Source: Streptomyces sp. NRRL F-6492
GTDB taxonomy: Bacteria > Actinomycetota > Actinomycetes > Streptomycetales > Streptomycetaceae
Direction: 5' to 3'
Assembly (NCBI RefSeq): GCF_001280125.1
Contig: NZ_LGEG01000225.1
Span: 26,329 to 90,328 of the forward strand
Length of the DNA: 64,000 bases
Shown: positions 34,601-42,810 of the stretch, piece after piece
Numbering within the stretch: position 1 is the first letter of the stretch
How the letters are laid out: every line of letters starts with the position of its first letter
Program-made: the position numbers and the translations under genes
The notes under the pieces: generated by a model
Seen by the model: the letters and a program-made list of their open reading frames with translations, nothing else
What the model was told of the DNA's origin: nothing
The model's database searches: none

Positions 34601-35884
34601 TCAGGCCTCCTGGGGGAACTCCTTCTCCACCCGGGCCGGGACGAGCGCCGCTCCCGCGATCAGCCCGACCGCGATCGTCGTGACGATCGTGACGAAGTCC
34701 ATGAGGTCGCGGAAGCCGTGCAGGACGTGCCCGCCCGCCAGCGAGGTGAGCGCCCGCAGCCCCAGGGAGCCGGCGGTGAGGGTGAAGAAGCCGCCCAGGA
34801 AGAGCACGAGCCGGGGCGGGCGCCCGGCCGGCCGGGAGAGGAGGTCCGCCGCCGCGGCGAGGGCCGTCGCGGCGACGAAGGTGCCCGCGACCTCCCCGAC
34901 CAGGGCCGTGCCCGCCGCCTGCGCCCCGAGCGCCAGGTACACCAGGCCCGTCAGCCATCCCGCGACCCGCCACGGCACCCCGAAGGCGAGGATCAGGCCC
35001 GCCGTGAACACCGCCCAGCTCCCCGCGATCACCCACGGGGACAGGTCCGGGTCCCCGGTGGTGTCGAAGAGGGCGCCGGTCGGGGTGCCCGTGACGGCCA
35101 CGCCGAGCAGCACGCCCACGTACAGCTGGAGGAGCAGGACCAGGGCGTAGACGAGGCGGACGGCGCCGGTCGTCAGGAAGCCGCCGACGAGTTCGGCGGC
35201 GGCCGCGCTGAGCAGGTCGCCGGGCACGAAGAAGAAGAGCGCCGGAAGCATGATCATCACCGGCCCGCCGTGGCCGCTCTCCGGCCGGAGCGCTCCGAGC
35301 GTCACCAGGGAGACCAGGGTGGCGGCGAGCAGCGGCAGGACCCGGGCGAGGCGCGGGTGCCCCTCGGAGAGGACGGTGAGCGTCGCGACCAGGGCGGCGA
35401 GCAGGGCGGTGGTGCCGATCTCGTACCAGGTGGCCTGTACGGCGGGGGCGAAGCCGACGGCGAAGAGGACGATGCCGAGGAGCCGCGCCGGGCGGGGCAC
35501 GGGGGAGGGCAGCGCCTCGATCCGCCGCAGCCCGGCCGTCGCCTCGGGCAGGGCGGGCCGCTCGGTCCGCAGCCGCTCGACGAACTCCTTGAGGGCGACG
35601 GCCCGGTCGAGCCGGGCGACGTCGGGGAAGGCCGTGACGGTGGAGGTGAGGGTGCGGCCCCCGGCGGTCACGGACAGCACGGCGCCGTCCGCGACGACCA
35701 CGGTCTCGGCCCGCCCGCCGTACGTCCGGGCGAGGCCCCGGACGATCCGGTCGACCCCTTCGGCGCCCTCGCCGCTGAACCGCAGCATGAAGCGGGCGAG
35801 TTCGCGGAGGAAGTCGTGCAGGGCGTCCGGGTCGGGCGCCGGGACGCCGTCCGGCGACGGCGGGGCCGGCACCCCGCCGCTCAC
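34601..35884 (-). CDS. Threonine/serine exporter (ThrE/ThrRS) family protein
   Basis: 427 residues from GTG 35884, which overlaps the upstream stop (GTGA). The cytoplasmic domain (about 1-125) has 'FLRELARFMLRFSGEGAEGVDRIVRGLART', as in ThrE N-terminal halves. About ten helices follow, e.g. 'LLGIVLFAVGFAPAVQATWY', 'VMIMLPALFFFVPGDLLSAAAAE' (conserved PGD motif), 'LVLFLGGFFTLTAGSLGLRAL'. These exporters pump small amino acids out by proton motive force. It is coupled to the 145-residue membrane protein and GadC-like antiporter upstream, forming a three-gene transport operon. Confidence 0.85.
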   Translation of the reverse strand: MSGGVPAPPSPDGVPAPDPDALHDFLRELARFMLRFSGEGAEGVDRIVRGLARTYGGRAETVVVADGAVLSVTAGGRTLTSTVTAFPDVARLDRAVALKEFVERLRTERPALPEATAGLRRIEALPSPVPRPARLLGIVLFAVGFAPAVQATWYEIGTTALLAALVATLTVLSEGHPRLARVLPLLAATLVSLVTLGALRPESGHGGPVMIMLPALFFFVPGDLLSAAAAELVGGFLTTGAVRLVYALVLLLQLYVGVLLGVAVTGTPTGALFDTTGDPDLSPWVIAGSWAVFTAGLILAFGVPWRVAGWLTGLVYLALGAQAAGTALVGEVAGTFVAATALAAAADLLSRPAGRPPRLVLFLGGFFTLTAGSLGLRALTSLAGGHVLHGFRDLMDFVTIVTTIAVGLIAGAALVPARVEKEFPQEA

Positions 35885-36318
35885 CGGCGTACGGTGCCGT
35901 CGGTCTTCAGGTCGGCCAGCTCGTCGTCGAACTCGTCGAGCTTGTCCGGGCAGTAGACCTGAAGGACGATCCGCTCGGCCTCGACGGCCTTGCCGTCGGA
36001 GATGACGGGCCGCTGGCCGGGCCCGGTGGCGCCGTTGGACTGCTGGATCTTCCACAGCGCCGTCTTCAGGGCGTTGCCCGGCGCCTCGCAGACCTGCCCG
36101 CCGTCCGTGCCGAGCAGCCGCTCGACGGTGTCCGTGTCGGGGGACGGGTATCCGGCCCTGACCAGCTCCTCCTGGAGCCGGTTGGCCTTGGACAGCGTCT
36201 CGTTGTTCCGCTTCACGGACTCGTAGCGGATCAGGCCGGTGACGACGAGGGCGACCAGGATCAGGATCGACCCCCAGTAGATCCACCGGTGCTCGGAGGC
36301 GAAGCGGGTGGGGCTCAT
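35881..36318 (-). CDS. Small single-pass membrane protein in the transporter operon
   Basis: 145 residues from ATG 36318, overlapping the antiporter stop (ATGA). One N-terminal helix ('WIYWGSILILVALVVTGLI') is followed by a likely extracytoplasmic domain with a charged helix ('YESVKRNNETLSKANRLQEELVRAG') and Cys residues in 'GGQVCEAPGNAL' and 'LQVYCPDKLDEF', which could form a disulphide. No family is recognised. Its stop overlaps the ThrE-like start. Strict coupling suggests an accessory role for one of the two transporters, e.g. assembly or substrate capture. Confidence 0.8.
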   Translation of the reverse strand: MSPTRFASEHRWIYWGSILILVALVVTGLIRYESVKRNNETLSKANRLQEELVRAGYPSPDTDTVERLLGTDGGQVCEAPGNALKTALWKIQQSNGATGPGQRPVISDGKAVEAERIVLQVYCPDKLDEFDDELADLKTDGTVRR

Positions 36319-37784
36319 GCCTGCTCTCCCTCGGTCGTCTTCGGGTCGGCGGCGGCCGTGCGCCAGCCCGGCTTGCGGAACTTCAGGAAGAACGCGGGGA
36401 TCAGCAGGCCCAGGACCACCAGGCCGCCGCCGACGACGAGGACGTACGACCAGACGCTGCTGCCGCCGAACTGCGACGGCGGTACGAAGCCGATGGCGAG
36501 GGCCGCGAGGGAGGCGAGCAGGCCGACCGAGCACAGCAGGCCCAGGGCGGGCGCCCGGTAGCCGCGCGGATGGTCCGGCTGGGTCTTCCGCAGGCGCATC
36601 GCGGCCACGAACATCAGCAGGTAGACGATCAGGTACACCTGCGTGGTGATGGTGGAGAAGATCCAGTACACGCTCGACACGTTGGGGATCAGCGCGTAGA
36701 GCAGGGCGATCACCGAGGTCACGACGCCCTGCGTGACCAGGATGTTCTGCTGGATGCCGTACTTGTTGAGCTTCTGCAGGAACGGCGGCAGGTAGCCCTC
36801 GCTGCGCGAGATCTCCAGGAGGCCCTTGGACGGCCCGGCGAGCCAGGTCAGCATGCCGCCGAGGGCGGCGGAGATCAGCATGACGGCGGCGATCGGGGTC
36901 ATCCAGCCGACGTGGAAGTACGAGAAGAAGGCGTTGAACGCCTGCATCACGCCGGCCGTCAGGCTGAGCTGGTCGGCGGGGACGACCCAGCTGATCGCGA
37001 GCGCCGGCAGGATGAAGATCAGCAGGACCAGGCCCATCGCCAGGAACATCGACTTCGGGTACTCCTTCGCCGGGTCCTTCAGCGAGGAGACGTGCACCGC
37101 GTTCATCTCCATGCCGGAGTACGACAGGAAGTTGTTGACGATCAGGACGAGGCTGGCCAGGCCCGTCCACTGCGGCAGCAGGTGGCTCCCGTCCATCGGC
37201 GCGGCCGACGCGTTGCCCTGGCCGAGGAAGACCATGCCGAGGACGACGAGGACCGTGCCCGGCACCAGGGTCCCGATGATCAGGCCCCAGCTGGAGAGCC
37301 CGGCGAGGGCCTTCGTGCCGCGCGAGGAGACCCACACCCCGGTCCAGTACAGGACCATGATGACGATCGCCGTGTAGACGCCGTTCGAGGCGAGGGACGG
37401 GTCGATGACGTACGCGATGGTCGAGGCCACGAAGGCGAGCAGGCTCGGGTAGTAGAAGATCGTCATCGCGAACTGGCACCAGACCGCGAGGAACCCGAGC
37501 GGCTTCGAGAGCCCCTCGGACACCCAGCGGTAGACGCCGCCGTTCCAGCCGGAGGCGAGCTCGGCGGAGACCAGGGCCGTCGGCAGCAGGAACACCACGG
37601 CCGGGACGAGGTACAGGAACACGCAGGCCAGGCCGTAGACGGCCATCGTCGGCGCGGCCCGCAGGCTCGCCACCGACGCGGTCGTCATCAGGGCCAGGGT
37701 CACCCAGGTGAGGGTGGTGGGCGCGGGCCGCACCGCCGCCGCCCGTGGTCGGGGGACGTCGGCCGGGGTGTCGATGCTGCTCAT
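36315..37784 (-). CDS. APC permease resembling glutamate:GABA antiporter GadC
   Basis: 489 residues from ATG 37784 (GGAGGGACC site), about 12 helices. It resembles GadC/YjeM-type antiporters more than generic permeases: 'ELASGWNGGVYRWVSEGLSKPLGFLAVW', 'LSYSGMEMNAVHVSSLKDPAKEYPKSMFL', 'LSLTAGVMQAFNAFFSYF' and 'LTWLAGPSKGLLEISRSEGYLPPFL' align by eye with remembered GadC segments. GadC swaps external glutamate for internal GABA in acid resistance. A glutamate decarboxylase gene lies 5 kb away (42811-44199). The long C-terminal pH-gate of E. coli GadC is shorter here. Substrate inferred only. Confidence 0.82.
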   Translation of the reverse strand: MSSIDTPADVPRPRAAAVRPAPTTLTWVTLALMTTASVASLRAAPTMAVYGLACVFLYLVPAVVFLLPTALVSAELASGWNGGVYRWVSEGLSKPLGFLAVWCQFAMTIFYYPSLLAFVASTIAYVIDPSLASNGVYTAIVIMVLYWTGVWVSSRGTKALAGLSSWGLIIGTLVPGTVLVVLGMVFLGQGNASAAPMDGSHLLPQWTGLASLVLIVNNFLSYSGMEMNAVHVSSLKDPAKEYPKSMFLAMGLVLLIFILPALAISWVVPADQLSLTAGVMQAFNAFFSYFHVGWMTPIAAVMLISAALGGMLTWLAGPSKGLLEISRSEGYLPPFLQKLNKYGIQQNILVTQGVVTSVIALLYALIPNVSSVYWIFSTITTQVYLIVYLLMFVAAMRLRKTQPDHPRGYRAPALGLLCSVGLLASLAALAIGFVPPSQFGGSSVWSYVLVVGGGLVVLGLLIPAFFLKFRKPGWRTAAADPKTTEGEQA

Positions 37785-37868
37785 GGTCCCTCCGGGCGTC
37801 GCGCGTCGGACGATCACCCCACGCTCCGCCGGTGCCGGGGACCCGGCAACCGGAGGCGCCCGGACGGG

Positions 37869-38297
37869 CTAACGGCCCCCGGGCCGCCCCCGGGGCGGCG
37901 GCTCCGCGCGCCCGCCCGGCTCCTCGGGGGCCCGTTCCGCGGCCTGTTCCGCCGTTCGTTCCGCGGGCTGCTCCCCGGCCCGCTCCGCCGCCCTCCGGTA
38001 CTCCGCGTTGATCCGCTGGGCCTCCTCCAGCTGGTCCTCCAGGATGACGATGCGGCAGGCCGCCTCGACCGGGGTGCCCTGGTCGACGAGTTCCCGGGCG
38101 CGGGCCGCGATCCGCAGCTGGTAGCGGGAGTAGCGGCGGTGGCCGCCCCCGGAGCGGCGCGGGGTGATCAGACGGGCCTCGCCGAGGGCGCGGAGGAAGC
38201 CCGGGGTCGTGCCGAGCATCTCGGCGGCCCGTCCCATGGTGTAGGCCGGGTAGTCGTCGTCGTCGAGTCGGTCGCCGAGCGGATTGTCCGCTGTCAT
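37869..38297 (-). CDS. MerR-family DNA-binding protein
   Basis: 142 residues from ATG 38297 (AGAGG 5 bases upstream). The MerR helix-turn-helix runs 'YTMGRAAEMLGTTPGFLRALGEARLITPRRSGGGHRRYSRYQL' over residues 20-62, followed by 'VDQGTPVEAACRIVILEDQLEEAQRINAEYRRAAE', a coiled-coil dimer helix, and a low-complexity acidic/proline tail ('ERAPEEPGGRAEPPPRG'). There are no metal-binding Cys, so it is a HspR/BldC-like regulator. A close paralogue enters the window at its right end (63850). Targets unknown; it is 84 bases downstream-facing from the antiporter operon promoter. Confidence 0.9.
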   Translation of the reverse strand: MTADNPLGDRLDDDDYPAYTMGRAAEMLGTTPGFLRALGEARLITPRRSGGGHRRYSRYQLRIAARARELVDQGTPVEAACRIVILEDQLEEAQRINAEYRRAAERAGEQPAERTAEQAAERAPEEPGGRAEPPPRGRPGGR

Positions 38298-38401
38298 CTG
38301 CACCTCTTCTGGGGAACGCTTCGGGGCCCCGGCGCCGTACGGCCCCCGGGCCCCGGAGGAAATTCAACCACCGGAGGGCGCGCCGCCTAGAATCGGCTCT
38401 C

Positions 38402-38761
38402 ATGTCGAAGCCTGACGAACTGCTGAGGGACATCGCCACCACCGTGGAGTCCGGGCAGAGCAATCAGATGTCCCTGACCGTGGTCGCGGGGGGCGTGGTC
38501 ATCACCGGACGCCTGGCCCCCGAGGCCCTCTGGAGAGAGCGGGTGTCGGAGGTCCTGACGGACTCGGCCCGGCTCGGTGAGTTCTCCAAGGTCTTCAAGC
38601 CCTCCGAACGGAAGGAGGACCCGCCGACGCACCTCCACTTCCACCTGGCCCGGATCCTCCAGGGCACGGTGGGCATCCCCGAGACCGGTGGGATGTACCG
38701 CGTCGCGATCGCCGACGTCAGCGCTTGGACGGTGGGCGACTTCAGGTACTCCGACCACTGA
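38402..38761 (+). CDS. Hypothetical protein, 119 aa (possible GvpU-like)
   Basis: A soluble 119-residue protein from ATG 38402: 'DELLRDIATTVESGQSNQMSLTVVAGGVVITGRLAPE' then 'LHFHLARILQGTVGIPETGGMYRVAIADVSAWTVGDF'. The N-terminal part, with its 'SLTVVAGGVVITGRL' strand pair, recalls gas-vesicle accessory protein GvpU, but no other gvp gene is present, so the name is tentative. A TAGAAT box 12 bases before the ATG suggests a very short leader. A 20-bp terminator follows the stop. Single-gene unit. Confidence 0.7.
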   Translation: MSKPDELLRDIATTVESGQSNQMSLTVVAGGVVITGRLAPEALWRERVSEVLTDSARLGEFSKVFKPSERKEDPPTHLHFHLARILQGTVGIPETGGMYRVAIADVSAWTVGDFRYSDH

Positions 38762-38776
38762 GCCGCCGACGGGCGG

Positions 38777-38820
38777 ACGACGAGGGCCCGACCGGCGCGT
38801 GCCGGTCGGGCCCTCGTCGT
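38777..38820 (+). terminator. Very strong bidirectional terminator
   Basis: Perfect 20-bp stem (38777-38796 with 38801-38820) with a GCGT loop, between the convergent gene pair ending at 38761 and 38843. Confidence 0.9.
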
Positions 38821-38842
38821 TCCCGGGACGCCCGGGGCGGGA

Positions 38843-39103
38843 TCAGACGGTCTCGTCGGCCGTCGCCAAGGGGAAGGTGCCGCAGGTGAAGCCGAGGCGG
38901 GTCATGGCCCGCACGACCTCGCCGGCGCTGAAGTCGCGCCGGTCCTGGCGGGTGACGACCTCGCCGACCTGCTTCGCGGGGTACTGGCGGCGGCCGATGG
39001 TGACGAAATCGCCGGTGCCCGGCTCGGGCTTGACGCCCTTCATCGAGTCCAGCACGCCGCTCTTCGTCAGGTCGAAGGGGAAACGGGCGATGACACAGCG
39101 CAT
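38843..39103 (-). CDS. SCO5918-family protein
   Basis: 86 residues: 'MRCVIARFPFDLTKSGVLDSMKGVKPEP', 'VTIGRRQYPAKQVGEVVTRQDRRDFSAGEVVRAMTRLGF'. This is a short protein conserved in streptomycetes next to a DEAD-box helicase and a cold-shock gene, as here. It has no recognisable domain; basic residues suggest a nucleic-acid partner, but this is a guess. The start is an ATG 64 bases after the CBS-like gene stop, so these minus-strand genes probably form one transcript after the helicase. Confidence 0.82.
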   Translation of the reverse strand: MRCVIARFPFDLTKSGVLDSMKGVKPEPGTGDFVTIGRRQYPAKQVGEVVTRQDRRDFSAGEVVRAMTRLGFTCGTFPLATADETV

Positions 39104-39167
39104 GATGCCTCTCAGGGGGTGGCAGGGAAATACGGGGAGGGAAAAGGCGGCGGGAGGGAGGGACGGC

Positions 39168-39425
39168 TCAGCGGGCGGGCGTGACGTCGCCGAGGACGTC
39201 CCGGAGCCGGACCCGGTCCGTGTACGAGGAGGCGGCGCGGGCGGCGGTGAGCTGGGCCCGGGTGACCAGGCCGGTGGGCCGGTCGTCGCCGTCGCGGACG
39301 AGCAGCTGTCCGGTACGGGCGGCGGCCATGACGGACAGGGCCACCTCGACGGTCAGGTGGTCGGGGGCCTGCGTCGCGGCCTCGTCGGGGGAGGTCCTGC
39401 GGAGCTGCGTGCGGAGCGGTGTCAC
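39168..39425 (-). CDS. Short CBS-domain-like protein
   Basis: 85 residues containing one CBS-like repeat: 'APDHLTVEVALSVMAAARTGQLLVRDGDDRPTGLVTRAQLTAARA' resembles the beta-alpha-beta core of CBS domains, which usually come in pairs; here only one is present, so it may dimerise to bind an adenosine ligand. It sits between the SCO5918-like and helicase genes on the same strand, a conserved streptomycete neighbourhood. Its start is at 39425, 78 bases after the helicase stop at 39504. Function unknown. Confidence 0.78.
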   Translation of the reverse strand: MTPLRTQLRRTSPDEAATQAPDHLTVEVALSVMAAARTGQLLVRDGDDRPTGLVTRAQLTAARAASSYTDRVRLRDVLGDVTPAR

Positions 39426-39503
39426 GAGGTGCCTCCTGCGGGGAAAGGACGGGGACGCCGTACGGGGGCCGGGCGGGGCCCTCCGCGGTCGCGGCCGGAG
39501 GCG

Positions 39504-40928
39504 CTACGCGGCGGCGGGGGCGGGGCGGCGGCCGGCCCGCTGGGGGCGGCGGCCCCGCCGGGAGCGGGCGGGGGAGCCGTCACCGCGCCGCTCGGCCGCG
39601 GGGGCCGTGATGACGACGGGGACGCCGGACGGCGCCTGCGCGCCGGTGATGCGGTGCAGCTCGGCCCCGCCGGAGCGGACCTCGGTGACGCGGGGCCGGA
39701 TGCCCGCGTCCGCCATGAGGCGGACCATGCCCCGGCGCTGGCGCGGGGTGACCAGGGTGACGACGCTGCCGGACTCGCCCGCGCGGGCGGTGCGGCCGCC
39801 GCGGTGCAGGTAGTCCTTGTGGTCGGCGGGCGGATCGACGTTGACGACGAGGTCGAGGTGGTCGACGTGGATGCCGCGGGCGGCGACGTTCGTGGCGACG
39901 AGCACGGAGACGTGCCCGGTCTTGAACTGCGCCAGGGTGCGGGTGCGCTGCGCCTGCGTCTTCCCGCCGTGCAGCGCGGCGGCCCGTACGCCGCTGAGGA
40001 GCAGGTCGCGGGCCAGCCGGTCGACGTCGTGCTTGGTGTCCAGGAACATGATCACGCGTCCGTCGCGGGCGGCGATCTCCGTCGTGGTCGCCTGCTTGTC
40101 GGAGCCGTGGACGTGCAGCACGTGGTGCTCCATCGTCGTGACCGCGCCGGCGGACGGGTCGACCGAGTGGACGACCGGGTCGTTCAGGTAGCGGCGCACG
40201 AGCAGGTCGACGTTGCGGTCCAGGGTGGCGGAGAACAGCATCCGCTGCCCCTCCGGCCGCACCTGGTCGAGCAGTGCGGTGACCTGCGGCATGAAGCCCA
40301 TGTCGGCCATCTGGTCGGCCTCGTCGAGGACCGTGGTCTCCACCTGGTCGAGGACGCAGTCGCCGCGGTCGATGAGGTCTTTGAGGCGGCCGGGGGTCGC
40401 GACGACGACCTCGGCGCCGGAGCGGAGCGCGCCCGTCTGCCGGCCGATCGGCACCCCGCCGACGACGGTGGTCGCCCGGAGCCGGAGCGAGCGGGCGTAC
40501 GGGGTGAGGGCGTCGGTCACCTGCTGGGCCAGCTCGCGGGTGGGCACGAGGACCAGGGCGAGGGGCCGCTTGGGCTCGGCGCGCTTCCCGGCGGTCCGGG
40601 CGAGCAGCGCCAGGCCGAAGGCCAGGGTCTTGCCGGAGCCGGTCCGGCCGCGGCCCAGGGCGTCACGGCCCGCGAGGGTGTTCGGCAGGGTCGCGCCCTG
40701 GATCGGGAAGGGCACGGTCATGCCCTCCGCGGCGAGGGCGGCGAGCAGCGGGGCGGGCAGGTCGAGCGCGGCGAACGTCTCGACGGGCGGCAGCGCGGGG
40801 GTAAGCGTCCGGGGGAGCGCGAACTCGGCGGGCGGGCCCGAGGGCGTCCGGCCTCCGCCCTGGGGACGGACGCGGCCGCGGGGCTGCGAACGGGCGGTGG
40901 AACGGGTGTGCGTGCGTGTGCGGTTCAT
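39504..40928 (-). CDS. DEAD-box ATP-dependent RNA helicase
   Basis: 474 residues. Motifs in order: Q motif 'FPIQGATLPNTLAG', I 'GRTGSGKT', Ia 'PTRELAQQ', 'TPGRL', II 'VLDEADQM', III 'SATLD', V 'VATNVAARGIHV', VI 'HRGGRTARAG'. Motif VI differs slightly from the usual HRIGRTGRAG (Gly for Ile, Ala for Gly). The N-terminus (45 residues) and C-terminus (30 residues) are Arg/Pro-rich RNA-binding tails. It unwinds RNA, probably for cold adaptation or ribosome assembly, next to the cold-shock gene. The ATG at 40928 is preceded by GAGGAAGG. Confidence 0.93.
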   Translation of the reverse strand: MNRTRTHTRSTARSQPRGRVRPQGGGRTPSGPPAEFALPRTLTPALPPVETFAALDLPAPLLAALAAEGMTVPFPIQGATLPNTLAGRDALGRGRTGSGKTLAFGLALLARTAGKRAEPKRPLALVLVPTRELAQQVTDALTPYARSLRLRATTVVGGVPIGRQTGALRSGAEVVVATPGRLKDLIDRGDCVLDQVETTVLDEADQMADMGFMPQVTALLDQVRPEGQRMLFSATLDRNVDLLVRRYLNDPVVHSVDPSAGAVTTMEHHVLHVHGSDKQATTTEIAARDGRVIMFLDTKHDVDRLARDLLLSGVRAAALHGGKTQAQRTRTLAQFKTGHVSVLVATNVAARGIHVDHLDLVVNVDPPADHKDYLHRGGRTARAGESGSVVTLVTPRQRRGMVRLMADAGIRPRVTEVRSGGAELHRITGAQAPSGVPVVITAPAAERRGDGSPARSRRGRRPQRAGRRPAPAAA

Positions 40929-41037
40929 GGGTGAACCTTCCTCGATACGGCGCATATCAAGGAATTCCCGCAGCAGAAATGCAGCACGGACAATTGCGAG
41001 ACAAGCCGGACCGGAATGGGGGGTCCTTCTATGCAAA

Positions 41038-41075
41038 GAGCTGGGGCCCGCACCCCAAGGTGCGGGCCCCAGCTC
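41038..41075 (-). terminator. Terminator of the cold-shock gene
   Basis: Perfect 17-bp stem (41038-41054 with 41059-41075) and CCAA loop, 43 bases past the cold-shock stop. It lies upstream of the helicase gene, which therefore needs its own promoter (within 40929-41037) or readthrough. Confidence 0.88.
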
Positions 41076-41118
41076 GTGCTGCGCGTCACGTTTCACACGT
41101 CACGCGTCAGCGACAGCG

Positions 41119-41322
41119 TCAGGCGGAGACGATGTTCTCCGCGGTCGGGCCCTTCTGGCCCTGCGCGATGTCGAAGGTCACCTTCTGGCCTTCCTGGAGC
41201 TCACGGAAGCCCTGCGAGGCGATGTTCGAGTAGTGGGCGAACACGTCGGGGCCGCCACCGTCCTGCTCGATGAAGCCGAAGCCCTTTTCCGCGTTGAACC
41301 ACTTGACGGTACCGGAAGCCAT
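41119..41322 (-). CDS. CspA-family cold-shock protein
   Basis: 67 residues, the standard single cold-shock domain: '[21 protein letters not shown]' with RNP1 KGFGFI, RNP2 '[10 protein letters not shown]', and the end '[20 protein letters not shown]'. It binds single-stranded RNA/DNA as a chaperone and is probably abundant (AAGGAGAA ribosome site, strong terminator). A long AT-richer leader of about 200 bases precedes it, as is usual for csp genes whose mRNA structure senses temperature. Confidence 0.95.
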   Translation of the reverse strand: MASGTVKWFNAEKGFGFIEQDGGGPDVFAHYSNIASQGFRELQEGQKVTFDIAQGQKGPTAENIVSA

Positions 41323-41615
41323 ATCAATTCTCCTTCGGGGCAGTGCTCGGAATCCACACCGTGCGGACTCCGTTTCGCCGCGATGATCGCCCCGACCGGA
41401 AAAGACCGGCCATGCTCATGTGCTGATGATGCTCATGCTTCGGGAACCACAACTGCAACTGGTGTCGACAGTAGCACGGTGGGCGCCGAAATGCGGGCGG
41501 GTAATTATTTCCGCGTGTTCCGGTGAGTAATTCTCACGGCGCGTGGTGCTGAATTCTCCCTTCGCGGACTCAGATTTCTTCCACCGGCCCGCCCCTCCTC
41601 CGCCCCCGCCCCCCG
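41323..41615 (-). promoter_or_regulatory. Long leader/promoter region of the cold-shock gene
   Basis: 293 bp without a gene. It includes the least GC-rich stretch in the neighbourhood (about 41495-41545), with a GAGTAATTCTCA inverted element, and ends against a C-rich block before the methyltransferase stop. Probable promoter and structured 5' leader; no exact start site can be called. Confidence 0.45.
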
Positions 41616-42359
41616 TCACCCCTTCCCCCCCGAGACGACGAGGAACGGCGGGTGGTCGGCCTCCGCCGGGCGGCTGCCCAGCAGGGTGGAGTGCCGGGGG
41701 AGCACGGGCTCGTGGACGTCCAGGTCGGTGAAGCCGGCCTTGCCCAGGACGTCGAGGTAGGTCCGGCACGGCCAGTGGTGGTCGACCAGGTCCAGCGGGG
41801 CGGCGCCGCCGGGCCGTTCGAGGCGGGTCCCGCGCCGCTCGCCCTTGGTGTAGACGCGGCCGGGGTCGCCGGTGCGGAAGGTGGAGAAGCGGATGCCGGT
41901 GCTGCGCGGGTTGGCGTCGAGGACGGCGTACCGGCCGCCGGGGCGCAGGACGCGGTGGACCTCGGCGGCGATGTCGTGCAGGCCCTCGACCTCTCCGACG
42001 GTGACGAAGACGAAGCAGGACATGGCGGCGTCCACGGAGCCGTCGTCGAGGAACGCGAGCCGGCCGCCGTCGATCAGCCGGTGGTCGATCCGGGGGTGCG
42101 GGTGCCGCTCGCGCGCGACGGCCAGCATGTGCGGCGAGACGTCGGCGGCCACGACGCGCGCGCCGGAGGCCTCGACGACCCGGGCGGCGACCTTGCCGGG
42201 CCCGCAGCCGTGGTCCAGGACCGTGCGGACGGCCGAGGAGCCGATGCCGAGGGCGTGGAAGACGGCCGGGTAGCCGATGAGGCGCTCGGGGAGGTCGTCG
42301 TAGGAGTGGTAGTCGTCGGCGTCGCCGGCGTCCTTCCATGCGGTGCTGCTGCTGCTCAT
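41616..42359 (-). CDS. Class I SAM-dependent methyltransferase
   Basis: 247 residues from ATG 42359. SAM-binding motif I 'VRTVLDHGCGPGKVAARVVEASG' is near 47, the acidic loop 'RVVAADVSPHMLAVAR' near 72, motif 'DDGSVDAAMSCFVFVTVGEVEGL' near 110, and 'VHRVLRPGGRYAVLDANP' near 140 follow the ubiE/smtA-like small-molecule methyltransferase pattern. The upstream in-frame extension is rejected because it is low-quality coding sequence. Single gene; the substrate cannot be inferred. It ends 293 bp from the cold-shock gene. Confidence 0.88.
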   Translation of the reverse strand: MSSSSTAWKDAGDADDYHSYDDLPERLIGYPAVFHALGIGSSAVRTVLDHGCGPGKVAARVVEASGARVVAADVSPHMLAVARERHPHPRIDHRLIDGGRLAFLDDGSVDAAMSCFVFVTVGEVEGLHDIAAEVHRVLRPGGRYAVLDANPRSTGIRFSTFRTGDPGRVYTKGERRGTRLERPGGAAPLDLVDHHWPCRTYLDVLGKAGFTDLDVHEPVLPRHSTLLGSRPAEADHPPFLVVSGGKG

Positions 42360-42810
42360 GCGGGGTCGCCTTCCGGCTGTCGGCCTACGGGGGTACGGAG
42401 GTGCGGGGTACGGGATCGCGGGGGGAGCACCGTCGGTGATCCACTTCTCCCGGAACGTACTGCTTGTCCCGAGGTGCCGGTATCCGCCCGACCGGCCGTG
42501 GCGCCTTCCTCCGGAGGAGACGTTCCCGCAGGTCGGAGCGAGTGCGGCGGGGTCGCGGAAGACCGGGGCCGTTCCTCCGTCACCCGTCCAACGGGTGAAC
42601 CCCCGTCCGGCCCCGCGTACGGAACCGCAGGTCAACGGCGTGGCCCCCGTCAAGGCGGTGGAGAACGGACCGCCGCGCCCCGCTCCGCCCCTCCCTCACC
42701 CGCCCGGGTCAACGGGCTCCCCCGCTGCCGGGCGCCGCCCCCGCCCCCGTGGGTTGATGAGAGGCACGGGGCCGCCCGCAGCGGGCGTGCCGTCGAGCGA
42801 AGGGGAAGCC
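42360..42810. other. Intergenic region between methyltransferase and glutamate decarboxylase
   Basis: 451 bp between divergent genes. A small inverted repeat CACCCGT-CCA-ACGGGTG lies near 42579-42596. A frame open through most of it joins the decarboxylase gene but lacks coding character. Both promoters should be here. Confidence 0.45.

Noticed and set aside
42343..42810. N-terminal extension of the glutamate decarboxylase
   Set aside because: The extension has no coding bias or family similarity, and GTG 42811 has the ribosome site and the normal enzyme length.
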